Assembly (NCBI GenBank): GCA_019916065.1 | Contig: CM034236.1 | Coordinates: 16,879,167-16,943,166 of the forward strand | Direction of reading: 5' to 3' | Origin: Vitellaria paradoxa | Lineage: Eukaryota > Streptophyta > Magnoliopsida > Ericales > Sapotaceae | Length of the DNA: 64,000 nt | Part shown: positions 23,801-35,786 of the stretch, piece after piece | Position numbering within the stretch: the stretch's first letter is position 1 | Layout of the letters: the number at the start of each line of letters is the position of its first letter | Position numbers and translations under genes: made by a program | Notes under the pieces: generated by a model | What the model was told of the DNA's origin: nothing | Seen by the model: only the letters and a program-made list of their open reading frames with translations | The model's database searches: none

Positions 23801-24565
23801 CATTCGTAGCAAAGTTTCTGCACATCTCCTGTTTCTACCCTACTGCCATATCAAAACGGCATAATAATGTTACTAAGTAGTTGTGTGCTATGGCAATCAC
23901 AAAGGAAAATTTATATAACTAAGAAAACGGGAAAGTCCTCCTTCCTTATAGTAAGTTGTTATAAGGACAAAGCTTATGACTCTGCATCAGGCCAAACAAA
24001 GAAATTAATATTTGATTAATAAAAGAATTAAGATGCTAACCTTAGATTTGCTGGAAACAAAAATGCTTGTGTATATATCCTTCTACATTTTATTTATTTT
24101 TTGTGGGACAGTTTGTGAATTTGATTTTATTTATTTATAATAGGGAGAATGGTCTTCTAAGAACTACTACAATGAGTTATTTCATGTAAAAAATGAGGGC
24201 ACAATCTCAACAGTAGACAAATTGGTACTTTTTCTAATGAATCATTTAACTATTACTCAATTGCACATCAAGTAAACATTAATCTGAAAAGCAATTCCTC
24301 TTCAATTACCAAAATGATATTTTTAGAGGTTTCCTAAACCTAAACCCAGTACAACAAACCCAATAGTGAAAGAGAAGTTCAACCAAAAAACAACCACTAA
24401 CATTCAAACAATCCAATCACATTCACATTTACATACTTTATGATGGCATAATTGTAACAAATATGCATCAAATCAAACAAAAAACAATTCTTCATTTCTC
24501 ATTCGAAAGTGTGTTATGCCTCATTTGGAATTTAAGGTGCGATAAAAAGTGCTTTAATCTTCAAT
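20881..24565. other. long non-coding stretch, no gene identified
   Basis: Stops in all frames throughout, no long ORF. Contains a (TTA)n tract at 23241-23278 and a poly-A run at 22587-22602. At 22030-22210 the minus strand briefly reads VAEALYWGLFAARIIHG, faintly like the RNase H region of plant LINEs, but it is too short to call. May be intron or old transposon sequence. Confidence 0.4.
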
Positions 24566-24965
24566 GTCATCTCTGATATTCATAATGCCATTTAGCTTTT
24601 AAAATTTGCAGATTCTAAATTCATGACTTTCCAATTTAAATATACCAAATACAATTATGGTTTAAAGAAACAAATCAAAAAATGAGGAATTAAGATTAAG
24701 GTCATTTTTGATATTCATAATGCCATTAAGCTTTTAAAATTTGCAGATTCCAAGTTCATGACCTTCCAATTTAAATATACCAAACTCAATTATGGTTTAA
24801 AGAAACAAATCAAAAAATGAGGAATTAAGATTAATGTCATTTCTGATATTCTTAATGCCATTTAGCTTTTAAAATTTGCAGATTCCAAGTTCATGACCTT
24901 CCAATTTAAATATACCAAACTCAATTATGGTTTAAAGAAACAAATCAAAAAATGAGGAATTAAGA
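24566..24965. repeat. three tandem 135-bp units
   Basis: Units begin gtcatytytgatattc at 24566, 24701 and 24836, exactly 135 bp apart, and end ...aatgaggaattaag. Units 2 and 3 are nearly identical, while unit 1 differs at several sites, so the second duplication is more recent. AT-rich, non-coding. It stops 49 bp before the CACTA terminus at 25014. Confidence 0.9.
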
Positions 24966-25179
24966 AACATAATACATGGTTGAAGCGCTAGTATTAATAG
25001 TTACTATTGTAGACACTATTAGAATCTGCACTTTTAGCGGTCACTAAAAGTCTACAAGTGGTTGCTAAAAAATTACTTGCGACTGCTTTGTGATTGCAAT
25101 TGCTTGGCCACCAAAACTTTGTTGTTAATGAGTACTAGCGATCGCCGCAAAATATTTGTGACACCTTTAGCAACTGTCA

Positions 25180-27269
25180 CATGAAAAATCTCAGAGAAGC
25201 TCTTAAAGTGGCTGCTAATGCTTTTCTTTTTTTTTTTAACTATTCTTTTATTTTTTCTATTCTACTATTGTATATATTTGCAATGCAAAATTTTATAAAA
25301 TCCACTACTATTGTAAAAATAGAAAACACACCAAAAGTGCAAACTATCAACAATGTTTCAAATTATATATTAATAAAATTACAAAGTATTATTAATGTAT
25401 AATTCCAGCAAAGTTATGAATCAACAACATAGTTTAATAAAATTAAAAAAAAAAATGTTCTTCTGTTTCACTGCTCAATCGAACCTGAAAAGAAAAAAGA
25501 AAAACAAATATTATTATTCACCAAAATTATTAATATCTATTCTCATACCTAGGCCCATAATCTATAATCCATGGAGTACTTCATCACCTATTTTTTTTCA
25601 GCCTTATTCTCTCCTCTCCCATCTGCATTTCCTTGGAATAAAAGAATTAATAAAAGAATGAAGGGGATCCAAACAAATCTCTTCTAATATCATAATAGCT
25701 GTATCTATCATTCAATTGAAAAAAAAAACCACTATTGGCCATTCATATATCACTATCTATTCTTGTATTATAAGAGAACAATAGAGAATGAAATCTTCAT
25801 TGATTAAACATAGTACGTACTAGTTAAAAGTTTCAAGTGCAAATGTGGAGGTTCAGCTACTCGTGCCAACTTTCATCATCAGTGCTAAAATTTCAGGCAA
25901 TGGCTTTCTAGCTTCTAAAGAATTAGAAGACACTAAAAAGGAACTGCATACTTTACGAATAGGCCTATACATCTATTGGGAATGCAGTTATTATTCATTG
26001 GCCATAATTTCAAGAATGCAATTTTTTTAATTGAATATTTTCAGAATAAGTTATTATTCATCGGCTGGGATGTAGTTAGCATTACGCATACAGATTTAAA
26101 TTAAATGTTTATTTTATGTTTCTAGCAAGCTGATTCATAGAAGTCATCCTTCTTTACATCCAATTGTATCATCAAAGCACATCTAATGATAACAATAGAC
26201 CTTGCTAAATATATAATACTTGTGCCCATGGCAATGCCATCTTGGCAGTCCTATTGCTAATTCAACAAGATTTCATCTACTCAATATACAACACCATCTC
26301 CACGCAGTTGATGAATGATTAAAAAACAACAAAATTTTCCTTATAAGGGGAAATTTCACAAAAATTTACATTTCAATCAATGACACAATGCACATGGAAC
26401 TCCCCTTCAAAGCTAAACTAACAACTACTGTCCTTTCCACATCTATGTAACATTAGAACAACTCAGCACAACTAAGCCCCTTAGAATCATTTTTTCTGAA
26501 TAGCTCTCTTGCCTTAGAAGCATAAAGCAGACCCACTATTCCACTAGATTAAAGTCATATATATTTATCTTTAATGTTTACTACCTTCGCCTCTCCCCTT
26601 GATTTCTACACACTTGTAATTGTCTAACTTAACTTGATTTCTAACTTTTTCTACCATAATTATTAAATAAAATAATAACTTAGTTCCTAAGAGTCCAAAT
26701 TTATATGTATATAACTTGATTTCTATATGGGTGATAATATTAGATAGGCACAAAAACATGACTCAGATACAACAAAAATATCATTAGCTTGACATTAAAA
26801 TTACTGATAAAATACGAACACGACACAATACAACACAGACAACTAAGCTAACACACACAAATAAGTTAACTCAAGATCAACTCAAATTAATCCAAATTTG
26901 AAATAAATTAATTATTAAATATGTTCATTAATTTTAGAGATATTCAAGTATAAAAATTGATATAAAATTGATATGAAATAGACTAGCAATTATAAATCCA
27001 GACACCAACATGCCAACCTAACTTTGATCTACCTAAGCAGCTTCTGGATTTATCAAATTACCAAGCTATCATTGGTTTATGAGATTACTAGCATCGATAA
27101 GATTTCCCCTTTATATGGCTTGCCATGACTAATTTCTAGTGCTCTTAATAGACAAAAATCCTACTGCAACCTTGCATATAGAGGGAGAATAGGCCTCTAC
27201 TTCATTTTGATAACCTAGTCTGCAATTGGTAGAATACGTAATGGTAAAGACCTATCAAGCAGTTCTACG

Positions 27270-27304
<35 letters not shown>

Positions 27305-27690
27305 ATCAAGCAAGATATCAATAACTTCATTCTAAACTTCTCATCATCCTAACCAAAATCAGTAGATAGCAATACCGAGTATAATTATTTATATAACTCA
27401 TTCCTCAATTCAGGCTAATTACAATGGGAAGGCTAATCACACGTACAACTTCATTTGATTTATGTATCAATCTCACAACACACAACTTTTTATTTTACAA
27501 TAGTGCATTAAGCTATTTTTGAGTGGAGTTCATAGCATCAAAAAAATAAAAAAATAATAAAAAAGAACAACGATGCAACAAGAAAAAGAAAAAGAAAAAG
27601 AAAAAGAAAAAGAAAGAAAATATATTAAATAGACAAGATAGAGTAATAGGAAAAGGATCATCAAAACAAAAAAACACACACACACAGAGA
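25180..27690. other. CACTA interior, left part, non-coding
   Basis: No recognisable protein. Contains a (GA)n tract at 27272-27301, an (AAAAG)n tract at about 27582-27618 and a short (CA)n at 27674-27686, immediately before the nested copia element. The longest frames, below 90 codons, look incidental. Confidence 0.5.
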
Positions 27691-27696
27691 TAAAAT

Positions 27697-27978
27697 TGTT
27701 GGAACTTAATGCACTTCCAAAATATTTGAGAAGTTTCAAGAAAGAGCCTACAATGTTTTGGACTATAATTCCTTAAAGAATGAGGAGACTTTTTATATTA
27801 TCTATGTCATTAAGAGTTTCATGTATCTAGGACTGTATCTAGATGATTCAATAATAGCTTATTAATAGTGTTTATCACTTTTTGATGTAATCAAAAAAAT
27901 CATAAAGACTTTTAATAATGTTTGAGCTCTGCAGTAGCAACTCACTTCTTGAACTTTAACTCTTCTTTTATTCCATCA
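27697..27978 (+). repeat. 5' LTR of the old copia element
   Basis: Opens TGTTGGAACTTAATGC and closes ATTCCATCA (TG...CA). Same length as its partner at 32009. Begins directly after the TSD AAAAT. Confidence 0.9.
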
Positions 27979-27981
27979 AAT

Positions 27982-27993
27982 TGTTATTAGAGC
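27982..27993 (+). other. primer binding site (tRNA-iMet type), copia element
   Basis: TGTTATTAGAGC, four bases after the LTR, matches TGGTATCAGAGC, the complement of the initiator-Met tRNA 3' end, at ten of twelve positions. Confidence 0.7.
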
Positions 27994-28027
27994 AGCGTTC
28001 TACATCCATCGGGACTGTTCAACTAAT

Positions 28028-31000
28028 ATGGTATCTTTTGTTGGAGAAAATTATGAGTTTTGGAATGTCAAAATGAGGACTCTACTCATGTTTGAAGGGC
28101 TATGAAGTATTGTTGACAAAGGCTTCTCTAAACTAGTTGATGAAGATGAGCTTTCGAATGGGGAAAAGGAAGTGCTTGAGAAGAATCGAATTAATGATGC
28201 TAAAGCACTTTCCAGAATTTAGAATAAAGTCTCGCTGGCCATTTTCCCAAGAATTATGTGTGCTGTTAAGGCTAAAGGGCTTGGGAAATTCTTCAACAGG
28301 AGTTTCAAGGTAGCAAAAAAGAAATTGTTATCAAACTCCAAAATCTGAGAAAGGAAGTTAAAAATCTCAGAATGTAAGATTTAGAAAGCATGAAGGATTA
28401 TTTCTCCAAAGTCATTGATGTTGTCAATCATATGAAGACTTATAGAGAAAATATTATTGATAAAAAAATTGTTGAGAAAGTTCTAATTAGGCTACCAGAA
28501 AAATATAAATATATTGTGGCTATTATTGAGGAATCTAAAGATCTCAGCACTCTCTCAGTACAACAGTTGATGAGCTTTTTCTTATCTTATGAATAGAGAA
28601 GGCTTCCAAACGATGAACAATCTATGGAGACAGCTTTCTAATCCAAGCTAAATCTCAAGTCCTAGCACAGTTCTCAAAGAAAAAAGATGCAAACAAATCA
28701 GGTTCAACAAAAGATGACTTCAGCAAAAGAGAAAGTAAGGCTTCTTATAACTCTAGGCCTCCTTGTAAAATTTGCAAGAAAACAAATCATTATACCTCAA
28801 AGTGCTAGCATCGTGGCAAACCCAAATGTCTTAACTGTAAGAAATTTAGGCATGTTGAAAAAAATTACAGATTTAAGACAAATAATCATGCAAATTTTTC
28901 AAAAGAAAAGGCTGATGATGATACTAATTTATTTTATGCTTCTCAAGCAATCACTTATTAAAAAGATAATATTTGGTATCTTGTCAGCAGGTGTAATAAT
29001 CATATGTCTGTGAATGAAAAAATATTTCTAGACATAGGTACTATTGTAAAATCAAAAGTAAAAATGGGCAATGGTTCCATCATTGAAACAAAATGAAAAT
29101 GAACTATATTAATTGAAACCAAAAAGGGCCTAAGATATATTTGAGATGTTTTGCTTGTTCTTGATCTGGATTAAAATTTGCTAATTAAGCAATGGGTAGT
29201 TGGTTGAGAATGATTTTCATGTTTGTTTTAAAAACAATGCATGCAAAATTTTTGATTTGAAGGATGAGGATCAGGTGATTGCAAATGTTAAAATGAGAAG
29301 CAATAGAAGTTTTCCTCTTGAATTTTCATTGTGGAGCTGTGTCTTTTAGATGTCAAATGATTGAAAATACTTGGCTATGGTACAAGAGATTCTGCCACTT
29401 AAATTTTAATGGGCTGAAATTGTTGAAAGAAAAAGATATAGTGATAGGACCTCCTGAAAAAAAGACCAAAATGAGTCTTTGTGAAGCTTATATTTTAGGA
29501 AAATATCAACGAGCTTCATTTCCTAAACAATGAGCATGAAGAGTAAACATGCTATTGGTACTTATTCACATAGATATATGTGGTAGAATGAAAACTCCTT
29601 CTTTAAGTGAACACAGGTACTTTCTTACCTTTATTGATGATTACTCATGTATGACTTGGGTGTATTTTTTGAAGAAAAAATCAGAGACTTATGTTCAAGA
29701 AGTTTAGAGCCTTCGTTGAGAAGCAAAGCGGGAAGGAGATTAAAGCCATATGCAGTGACAGAGGAGGAGAATATATCTCAATAGATTTTGAAGATTACTA
29801 CAAAAGTAAAAAAATATGGAAGTAATTAATAGATGGTTACAATCCATAGCCAAACGGCGTTGCGAAAAGAAAAATCATACCATTGTGGAGATGGTCAAAG
29901 CAATGATAAGCAAGAAAGAATTATCAAAATAGTTTTAGGCTGAAGCTTGAATATAGCTGTCTACATTCTTAATAGATGTCTAACCAAAGCTATGAAGAAT
30001 ATGACTCCATTTGAAGTATAGAGTGGCATCAGACCTTTGGTGACACATCTTAAAATTTTTTGATGCATTTGTTATGTTGATATTCCTTCTCAAAAGAGAT
30101 CCAAGTTTGATAAAAAGAGTGAAAAATATGTTTTTGTTGGTCACAGCTCCCATACTAAAGGCTATCAATTATATAATGTTGAGACCAAAAAAATTATTAT
30201 TATGAGAGATGTGATTTTTTATGAAAATGTAGCTTGGGACTGGAAAGAGAAAAAGGTGCAGGAAGTCACTAATGTGATTTTTCAAAAGCCTTAAGAAGCT
30301 TCAATATAGTAGCATCAGCAAAATATTTCTTTCCTTACAACACCCACTAACTCAAGTTCAAGTTCAAGTAAGAATACAATTAATGATTCAGATTCATCAC
30401 CTTCTCCTCTAGGAAAAACCAAATTGTTGAGAGAAATATATTAATCTTACAATTTTTCGGTAATTGAACCAAAAAGCTTTGAAGAAGTACTAAAAGAAGA
30501 AGTTTGGATAAAGGCATTGGAAGATGATATACATGTGATTGAGAAAAATCAAACTTGGAAGCTAGTTGATCGTCCTCAAAATAGAGAAGTTGTTGGAGTT
30601 AAATGGATTTACAAGGCAAAGCTCGATCAAGATGGGAATGTTCAAAAACACAAGGCAAGACTTGTTGCCAGGGAATTTACTTAAAAGCCAGGTATTGATT
30701 TCTATGAAACTTTTGCTCCAGTTGCTCGACTTGAAATAATAAGAACTTTAATTAATCTTACTGCTAACAAATGTTGAAAAATTTATCAACTAGACGTTAA
30801 ATCAGCTTTTCTAAATGGTGTTTTAAAAGAAGATATATATATTGAGCAGCTAGAAGGATTCATGGTGAAAAAAGGAGAAAACAAAGTTTACATATTAAAA
30901 AAGGCCTTGTATGGGTCGAAATAAGCTCCTTGTGCTTGGTATATATGAAGAAATTGATAAATATTTCACCGTAAATGGGTTCCAAAGAAGTAAAAGTGAC

Positions 31001-32001
31001 CACACTATATACATTTAGCAAAAATGGAAGTGTTTTTATTGTTTCAATCTATGTGGATGACTTGATTTTCATGGGTAATGATGAGAATTTGCTTCTTGAG
31101 TTTTAAAAGGAAAATGATGCAATCATATGAAATGAGTGATTTAGGATTATTAAATTATTTTTTGGGCATAGAAGTGTGCCAAGATGGAGAAGGAATTTTT
31201 ATTTGCCAAAAGAAATAAGCAAAAAATATTCTGGAGAAGTTTAATATGAGTGGTTGTAATGGTGTTGATATACCACTTGTTGTGAATGAAAAGTTAAGAT
31301 AAGATGATGGCAGTAAAAAGGCAGATGCTTCTCTATATAGAAGTTTGGTGGGAAGTCTATTGTACTTAACAGTAACCAGACCGGACATTATGTTTACTGC
31401 TAGCTTATTCTTCAGATTTATGCAAAATCCAACTTAAAATCATATAGAAGCAGCTAAAAGGGTATTGAGGTATTTACAAGTCACTCTAGATTATGGAATT
31501 TTATATCAGCCAGTAAAAGACTCAAAACTAGTTGGTTTCTTAGATAGTGATTAGGCTGGGTGCCTTGATGATATGAGAAGCACTTGTAGCTATGTTTTCT
31601 CACTTGGCTCTAGCATTTGTTCTTAGAGTTTAAAGAAGCAAAAGACTGTGGCACAATCTTTAACTAAAGTTGAGTACATGGCTATAGCAAAAGCAACTTT
31701 GCAAGTAATCTAGCTTTGAAGAATTCTTGATGACATTAGTGAAAAGCAAAAAGAAACTATAATGTTGTATTGTGACAATAAATCTACTATTGCAATGGGG
31801 AAGAATCCAATAAGTCATGATCGTATGAAGCATATAGCTAGCAAATATCACTTCATCAAAGAAACAATTGAGCAAGGTGAAATTCAGCTATTATATTGCA
31901 GGACTGAAGATCAGAGGGCTGATATTCTTACTAAACTACTTCTTAAAGACAAGTTCTTTTATCTCAGGGAGCTTATTGGAATCACAAAGAAAGTGCATTA
32001 A
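28028..32001 (+). pseudogene. copia gag-pol polyprotein, many stops and frameshifts
   Basis: The gag start MVSFVGENYEFWNVKMRTLL at 28028 is typical of copia UBN2-type gag. A stop follows about 25 codons later (28103). Fragments then appear in order: gag (28390-28596, IDVVNHMKTYRENIIDKKIV), the integrase N-terminal region (29350-29533, GLKLLKEKDIVIG and LCEAYILGKYQRASFPKQ), integrase core (29630-29760, TFIDDYSCMTWVYFLKKKSE), RT (30595-31100, [55 protein letters not shown]) and RNase H (31320-32001, SLYRSLVGSLLYLTVTRPDI, YCDNKSTIAMGKNPI, DILTKLL). More than a dozen in-frame stops, several at former CAA, CAG or TGG codons, make it non-functional. The polypurine tract aatggggag (32000-32008) immediately precedes the 3' LTR. 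Confidence 0.9.
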
Positions 32002-32008
32002 TGGGGAG

Positions 32009-32290
32009 TGTTAGAACTTAATGCACTTTTAGAATATTTGAGAAGTTTTAAGAAAGAGCCTACAGTGATCTAGATTATAATTCCTTAAAGAATGAGGAGA
32101 CTTTTTGTATTCTCTATGTCATTAAGAGTCTCATGTATCTAAGACTATATCTAGATGATTCTGTAATGGCTTATAAATAGTATTTATCACTTTTTAATGT
32201 AATAAAAAAAATAAAAAAAACTTCTAATAACATTTGATCTCTGTAGTAGCAACTCGCTTCTTGAACTTTAACTCTTCTTTTATTCCATCA
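32009..32290 (+). repeat. 3' LTR of the old copia element
   Basis: Opens TGTTAGAACTTAATGC and closes ATTCCATCA, 282 bp, followed by the TSD AAAAT. Confidence 0.9.
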
Positions 32291-32365
32291 AAAATACCTT
32301 AACTGATAGTAAATAAAAGGAGAAGAAAATTTCATCATTCCATATATATATGTATATATAATATG

Positions 32366-33224
32366 TGAAAATTCCAAACCCACACAATCACACACACAGT
32401 GAAAGTAATCACACAAGAGAATAACGAGGAAACCCTATCACAGGGAGAAAAACCTCTATTTACAATCCCACTATCAACGGGTTACAAGACTCTACTCAGA
32501 CTCTCTACGAATCACTCGCACGAATCCTTTCGTCACTCTTGCTCGAATCACTCGATAAACCCTACAAGCAGGCTTTCTGCCTCACACAAAAAGTGAAAAG
32601 AAAATACAAGACGAATTTAGAGAAAGAACATAAAAGCTCTCAATACTCAAAGACTCTTTCTCTAGGTCCCTATAATATGTTCTCCCACCTCTCACAATTA
32701 CAGAGTTGGTTTCACATATATATAGGATTACAAAGTTGCCCTAGTTTGGCAAAATAGGAAATTGAATCCGAACAAAATATTCATAACTCGATCCCTCGCG
32801 CTCCCATCCTCCAGCCTGCGACCTGCACTGGAATTTTTATGCTTTAGAAAATAACACTGGCGCACCCTCGCGCTCCCATCCTCCAGCCTGCGGACCTCAC
32901 TGGAATTTCTGAGACACCTTGGCGCACCCGCGCGCTCCCTTCGGGCTGCCTACGTGCTTGGGGCGCACCCACGCGCTCCCCGCGCCGTGCCTGCGAGGTA
33001 CACTGAAATTCCATTCATGTTCCAGAAGGCTGCGTCCGAATTCTATTAGGTTTTGTAATCCTTCACACCAATTAGAATTCTTCAAAATCTTGGTCAACTT
33101 GATTCATTTTATCTCCTTAATTGTTTAGAATTCTTCAAATCTTCAATTTGCATCACTTTAGGAAACTTGAATAGCATTCCTAATTTAACTAAGATATTGA
33201 TTGGATTTGCCACAAGACTTTACA
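32366..33224 (-). repeat. 3' LTR of the SIRE-like element
   Basis: Plus-strand reading begins TGAAAATTCC and ends GACTTTACA. It contains four imperfect GC-rich units (about 32797-33012) built on cgcgctccc...cctgcg...cactggaattt. Compared with the other LTR it carries A or T at the five differing sites where the partner has G or C. Confidence 0.92.
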
Positions 33225-33235
33225 ATCTCCCCCTT
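33225..33235 (-). other. polypurine tract of the SIRE-like element
   Basis: On the minus strand this reads AAGGGGGAGAT directly before the 3' LTR; it primes plus-strand DNA synthesis in LTR elements. Confidence 0.75.
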
Positions 33236-33563
33236 GGCAATTTCATATCAAAACTTAAGTTAAATTTTAAATTCTGCTCAAATTCTGCACGTACTGAACA
33301 CACACATCAAGGCACCATGTGGAATAATATAGAAATGATCAATGATATCATTCCCAAAGCACATTATACATAAAATATCATGCTACGAAAGCACATAAGA
33401 CATAAAATATCATGCCATACCCTAAACAAGTTCACATATTACATACATAACTTGAAATAACTCCTTGAAATGACTCCCCCTTTTTGATATGGAAGTGACA
33501 AGCTCACAAAACATAGGGGGAATAATGGAAAGATAAAACAAAACAAAAGAAAAACAGAACAGA

Positions 33564-34721
33564 TCAAAAGAACCCACTGCCATCATCAAAACCACCACTG
33601 CCACTGCCACCAGCACCATCAGTTCCTCCAAAAGAACCACCACCAAAGCCAGTGTCATCATCATCATCGTCTTGGGGTAGCTCATCCTGAAATGCTCCCC
33701 AATTATCAATCTGGCGATGTAAGGACTGAAATTGATTGGTGCACAAATCTGTTAAAGCTTTGATGTTGGCATCGATAGTATCCAATCGCCCATTAATTGC
33801 AGTCTGATCAGCACGAATATTTTCAACCTCTCCCTCAAGTCGCAGCAAAGACAAAGACATGGAGTTCATAGTAAATGGACGTGTGCTACGACTAGATTCA
33901 GCCTCGTTTGGTGCATCAAGTGTATCATCCACAGCCTGACTAACTGATTTCCTAGCAGTAAGGCGGGTAATGGGTGTAGGCTGTGGTGTCAGACCAGAAG
34001 AAGGCAATTCAATGTGATGGGACTGTATCATTTTGGTGACAAGAACACCAAACGGAAGAGAATCCTTTGTGCGTTTCAATTGTTGGGCAGTGAACATGAG
34101 ACGAAACATGAACAATGCAAGATCAAAACGAAGACCCAGCAGTATGGCACACATGACACGACCTCTTCTAAGTGTGACATCAGAATAATGTGAGGTAGGA
34201 TCTATGGATGCAGACACAAAGAGATTAAGCATGCGATGATCGGTTTTGAGATGCCCATGAACATATGTTTCACCACGCCAGGATGGTGAGCCAGTCATAA
34301 TACTGAAGACATTGGTCAGTTCTTCTTTGGTGGGAGACACACCATCTTGAGTAAGATAAAAGAGTGAAGACCGTTCCTCAAGAGTAGGTCGAGCAATGCC
34401 CAAAATGGAAGCAATAAAATCAGGAGTGACAGTAATGGACACACGATTAACTGAAGTCTTAAAGATGGCATTTTCAAAATCAGTCTCACAAACATTTGAG
34501 TAAAATTCTTGTACCAACTTCACAGGAACACATGCAGATAAAGAAGTAACAGACTCCCAACCTAACTGAGCAAACAAAGGTTGAATCATGGGAAAATCAT
34601 GTAAGTCTAGTTGACGTTCAATGAGAACAGGGCGTTTGGAAAACAATGTGCGAAATTCATTTTGATTAAGAAATCGATTTCCAGATGAGGAGGAGGACCC
34701 AGTTCGAGTTCTTTTAGACAT
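33564..34721 (-). CDS. ORF in the envelope position of the SIRE-like element (385 aa)
   Basis: Uninterrupted 385-codon frame downstream of pol, the place where SIRE elements carry an envelope-like gene. Residues 1-15 are basic/serine-rich (MSKRTRTGSSSSS). Residues 25-215 form a compact region (PMIQPLFAQLGWESVTSL, FENAIFKTSVNRVSITVTPD, FIASILGIARPT, GRVMCAILLGLRFDLALFMF) reminiscent of the plant domain called putative plant transposon protein. Residues 284-335 are heptad-like (LEGEVENIRADQTAINGRLD...) and likely coiled coil. The tail is an acidic DDDDDD run and then GGGSFGG-type glycine repeats ending GSGFF. No signal peptide and no clear membrane anchor are visible, so a true envelope role is doubtful. 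Intact reading despite neighbouring deletions reflects the young age of the copy. Family assignment is from memory of sequence style and should be searched. Confidence 0.7.
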   Translation of the reverse strand: MSKRTRTGSSSSSGNRFLNQNEFRTLFSKRPVLIERQLDLHDFPMIQPLFAQLGWESVTSLSACVPVKLVQEFYSNVCETDFENAIFKTSVNRVSITVTPDFIASILGIARPTLEERSSLFYLTQDGVSPTKEELTNVFSIMTGSPSWRGETYVHGHLKTDHRMLNLFVSASIDPTSHYSDVTLRRGRVMCAILLGLRFDLALFMFRLMFTAQQLKRTKDSLPFGVLVTKMIQSHHIELPSSGLTPQPTPITRLTARKSVSQAVDDTLDAPNEAESSRSTRPFTMNSMSLSLLRLEGEVENIRADQTAINGRLDTIDANIKALTDLCTNQFQSLHRQIDNWGAFQDELPQDDDDDDTGFGGGSFGGTDGAGGSGSGGFDDGSGFF

Positions 34722-35786
34722 GTTTTTAAGAAAAAGATAGAACCTAAAGGAGAAAGACGTAAAGATTACCTAGTATGCTCACATGCAGACACAGACTCTG
34801 GAGAGGAAGCTGGATGGTCGCAGGTGCGAAGGAGTGACACGTGCTTGAAAATGACCCGTGAACTGTCCAGGCCCCATATATACCCCACATCGCTCCCGCG
34901 AGCATCCAGCGGGTATCCTGCGCCATGGGCGGCGAAGGTGCGTGCATCATGCGTATTGCCTGCGAGGATTGGCGAAGGAGCGCGTATCCTGCGTCCTGCC
35001 TGCGAGGCTCTCGGGAAAATCTTGTAAGTGTGGATTGGGACACAAACAATCAAAACCAAAAGAGACAGTAGAAAAATTTATTAAAAATGTTAAAAAAAAT
35101 TTAATTCCACTATGCCAATGCATGTACATCAATCTTGCACCCTTCATAAATTCAAAGATTCACATTTTGATTTTCCAAGAAAATTTTCAATTCTGTGTCG
35201 TGAGGTGAAATAAGTCAGAAAATTGAACAAGTGCTTGTGTACGTGTGAGTTTTTGACTATAATATACATATAGGCTCCCCCTCAAACAAATCATAGACTC
35301 AAAAAGTTAAATTTGATGTACCAAATGAATTGAGAGCCACTCTTCCCTTTTATTATTTTTTTTTATTGAACAATTGGCGGCTTTCACACGCTTATGGGCA
35401 GGTAGCTATTCCTTAACAAACAACGAGTCATTAAGGGGCTTCTCACTGGTCCCACCGGTAGCCCTTTCCAATTTTTTTTTTTTTATGCATAACTTTGATA
35501 TGCACAAATCAGGCTCCTCAACATTTTTTAAACACATCAAACAATAACCCTTGATTCGTGGAAAAGAAGAGAAATAGGTATATGCATGTACAATCAAGTG
35601 TAATAGGAAGCACTTCAAAATTATGACAAACTTCACCAAAACACTTCGTATCAATTTACAAGGAATGCGAACATTATGAACTCATTGAAATCTATAAACT
35701 TGGAAGATTTAATGCACATGTAACAGTATAGAAGTCATAAAATATTTTCAACTTAATTAATAAACTTCTAGCTTATCTTTTAGATT
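34722..35786 (-). other. spacer between RT-RNase H and envelope-position ORF
   Basis: About 1.07 kb without a supported gene. It includes a CpG-rich patch (34860-35020) with repeated gcg..cctgcgagg words giving overlapping incidental frames on both strands. It may hold the splice acceptor or internal promoter needed to express the downstream ORF, but no specific site is convincing. Confidence 0.5.

Larger units (their letters stand above)
27697..32290 (+). mobile_element. old Ty1-copia element, structurally complete, coding region decayed
   Basis: Two 282-bp LTRs (27697-27978 and 32009-32290) flank a copia internal region, and both outer sides carry AAAAT (27692-27696 and 32291-32295), so the termini are certain. 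Total 4594 bp. About 31 differences counted by eye between the LTRs (about 11%), mostly transitions, indicate an old insertion of several million years at usual plant rates. The integrase and RT wording (FIDDYS.MTWVYFLKKKSE, YVDDLIF) suggests a Tork/Tnt1-like lineage, but this is tentative. Confidence 0.9.

Noticed and set aside
33422..33709. 95-codon minus-strand frame at the 3' end of the envelope-position ORF
   Set aside because: Out-of-frame shadow overlapping the 385-codon ORF.
34744..35208. Several frames in a CpG-rich patch
   Set aside because: Overlap each other on both strands, no homology; explained by local base composition inside the SIRE-like element.
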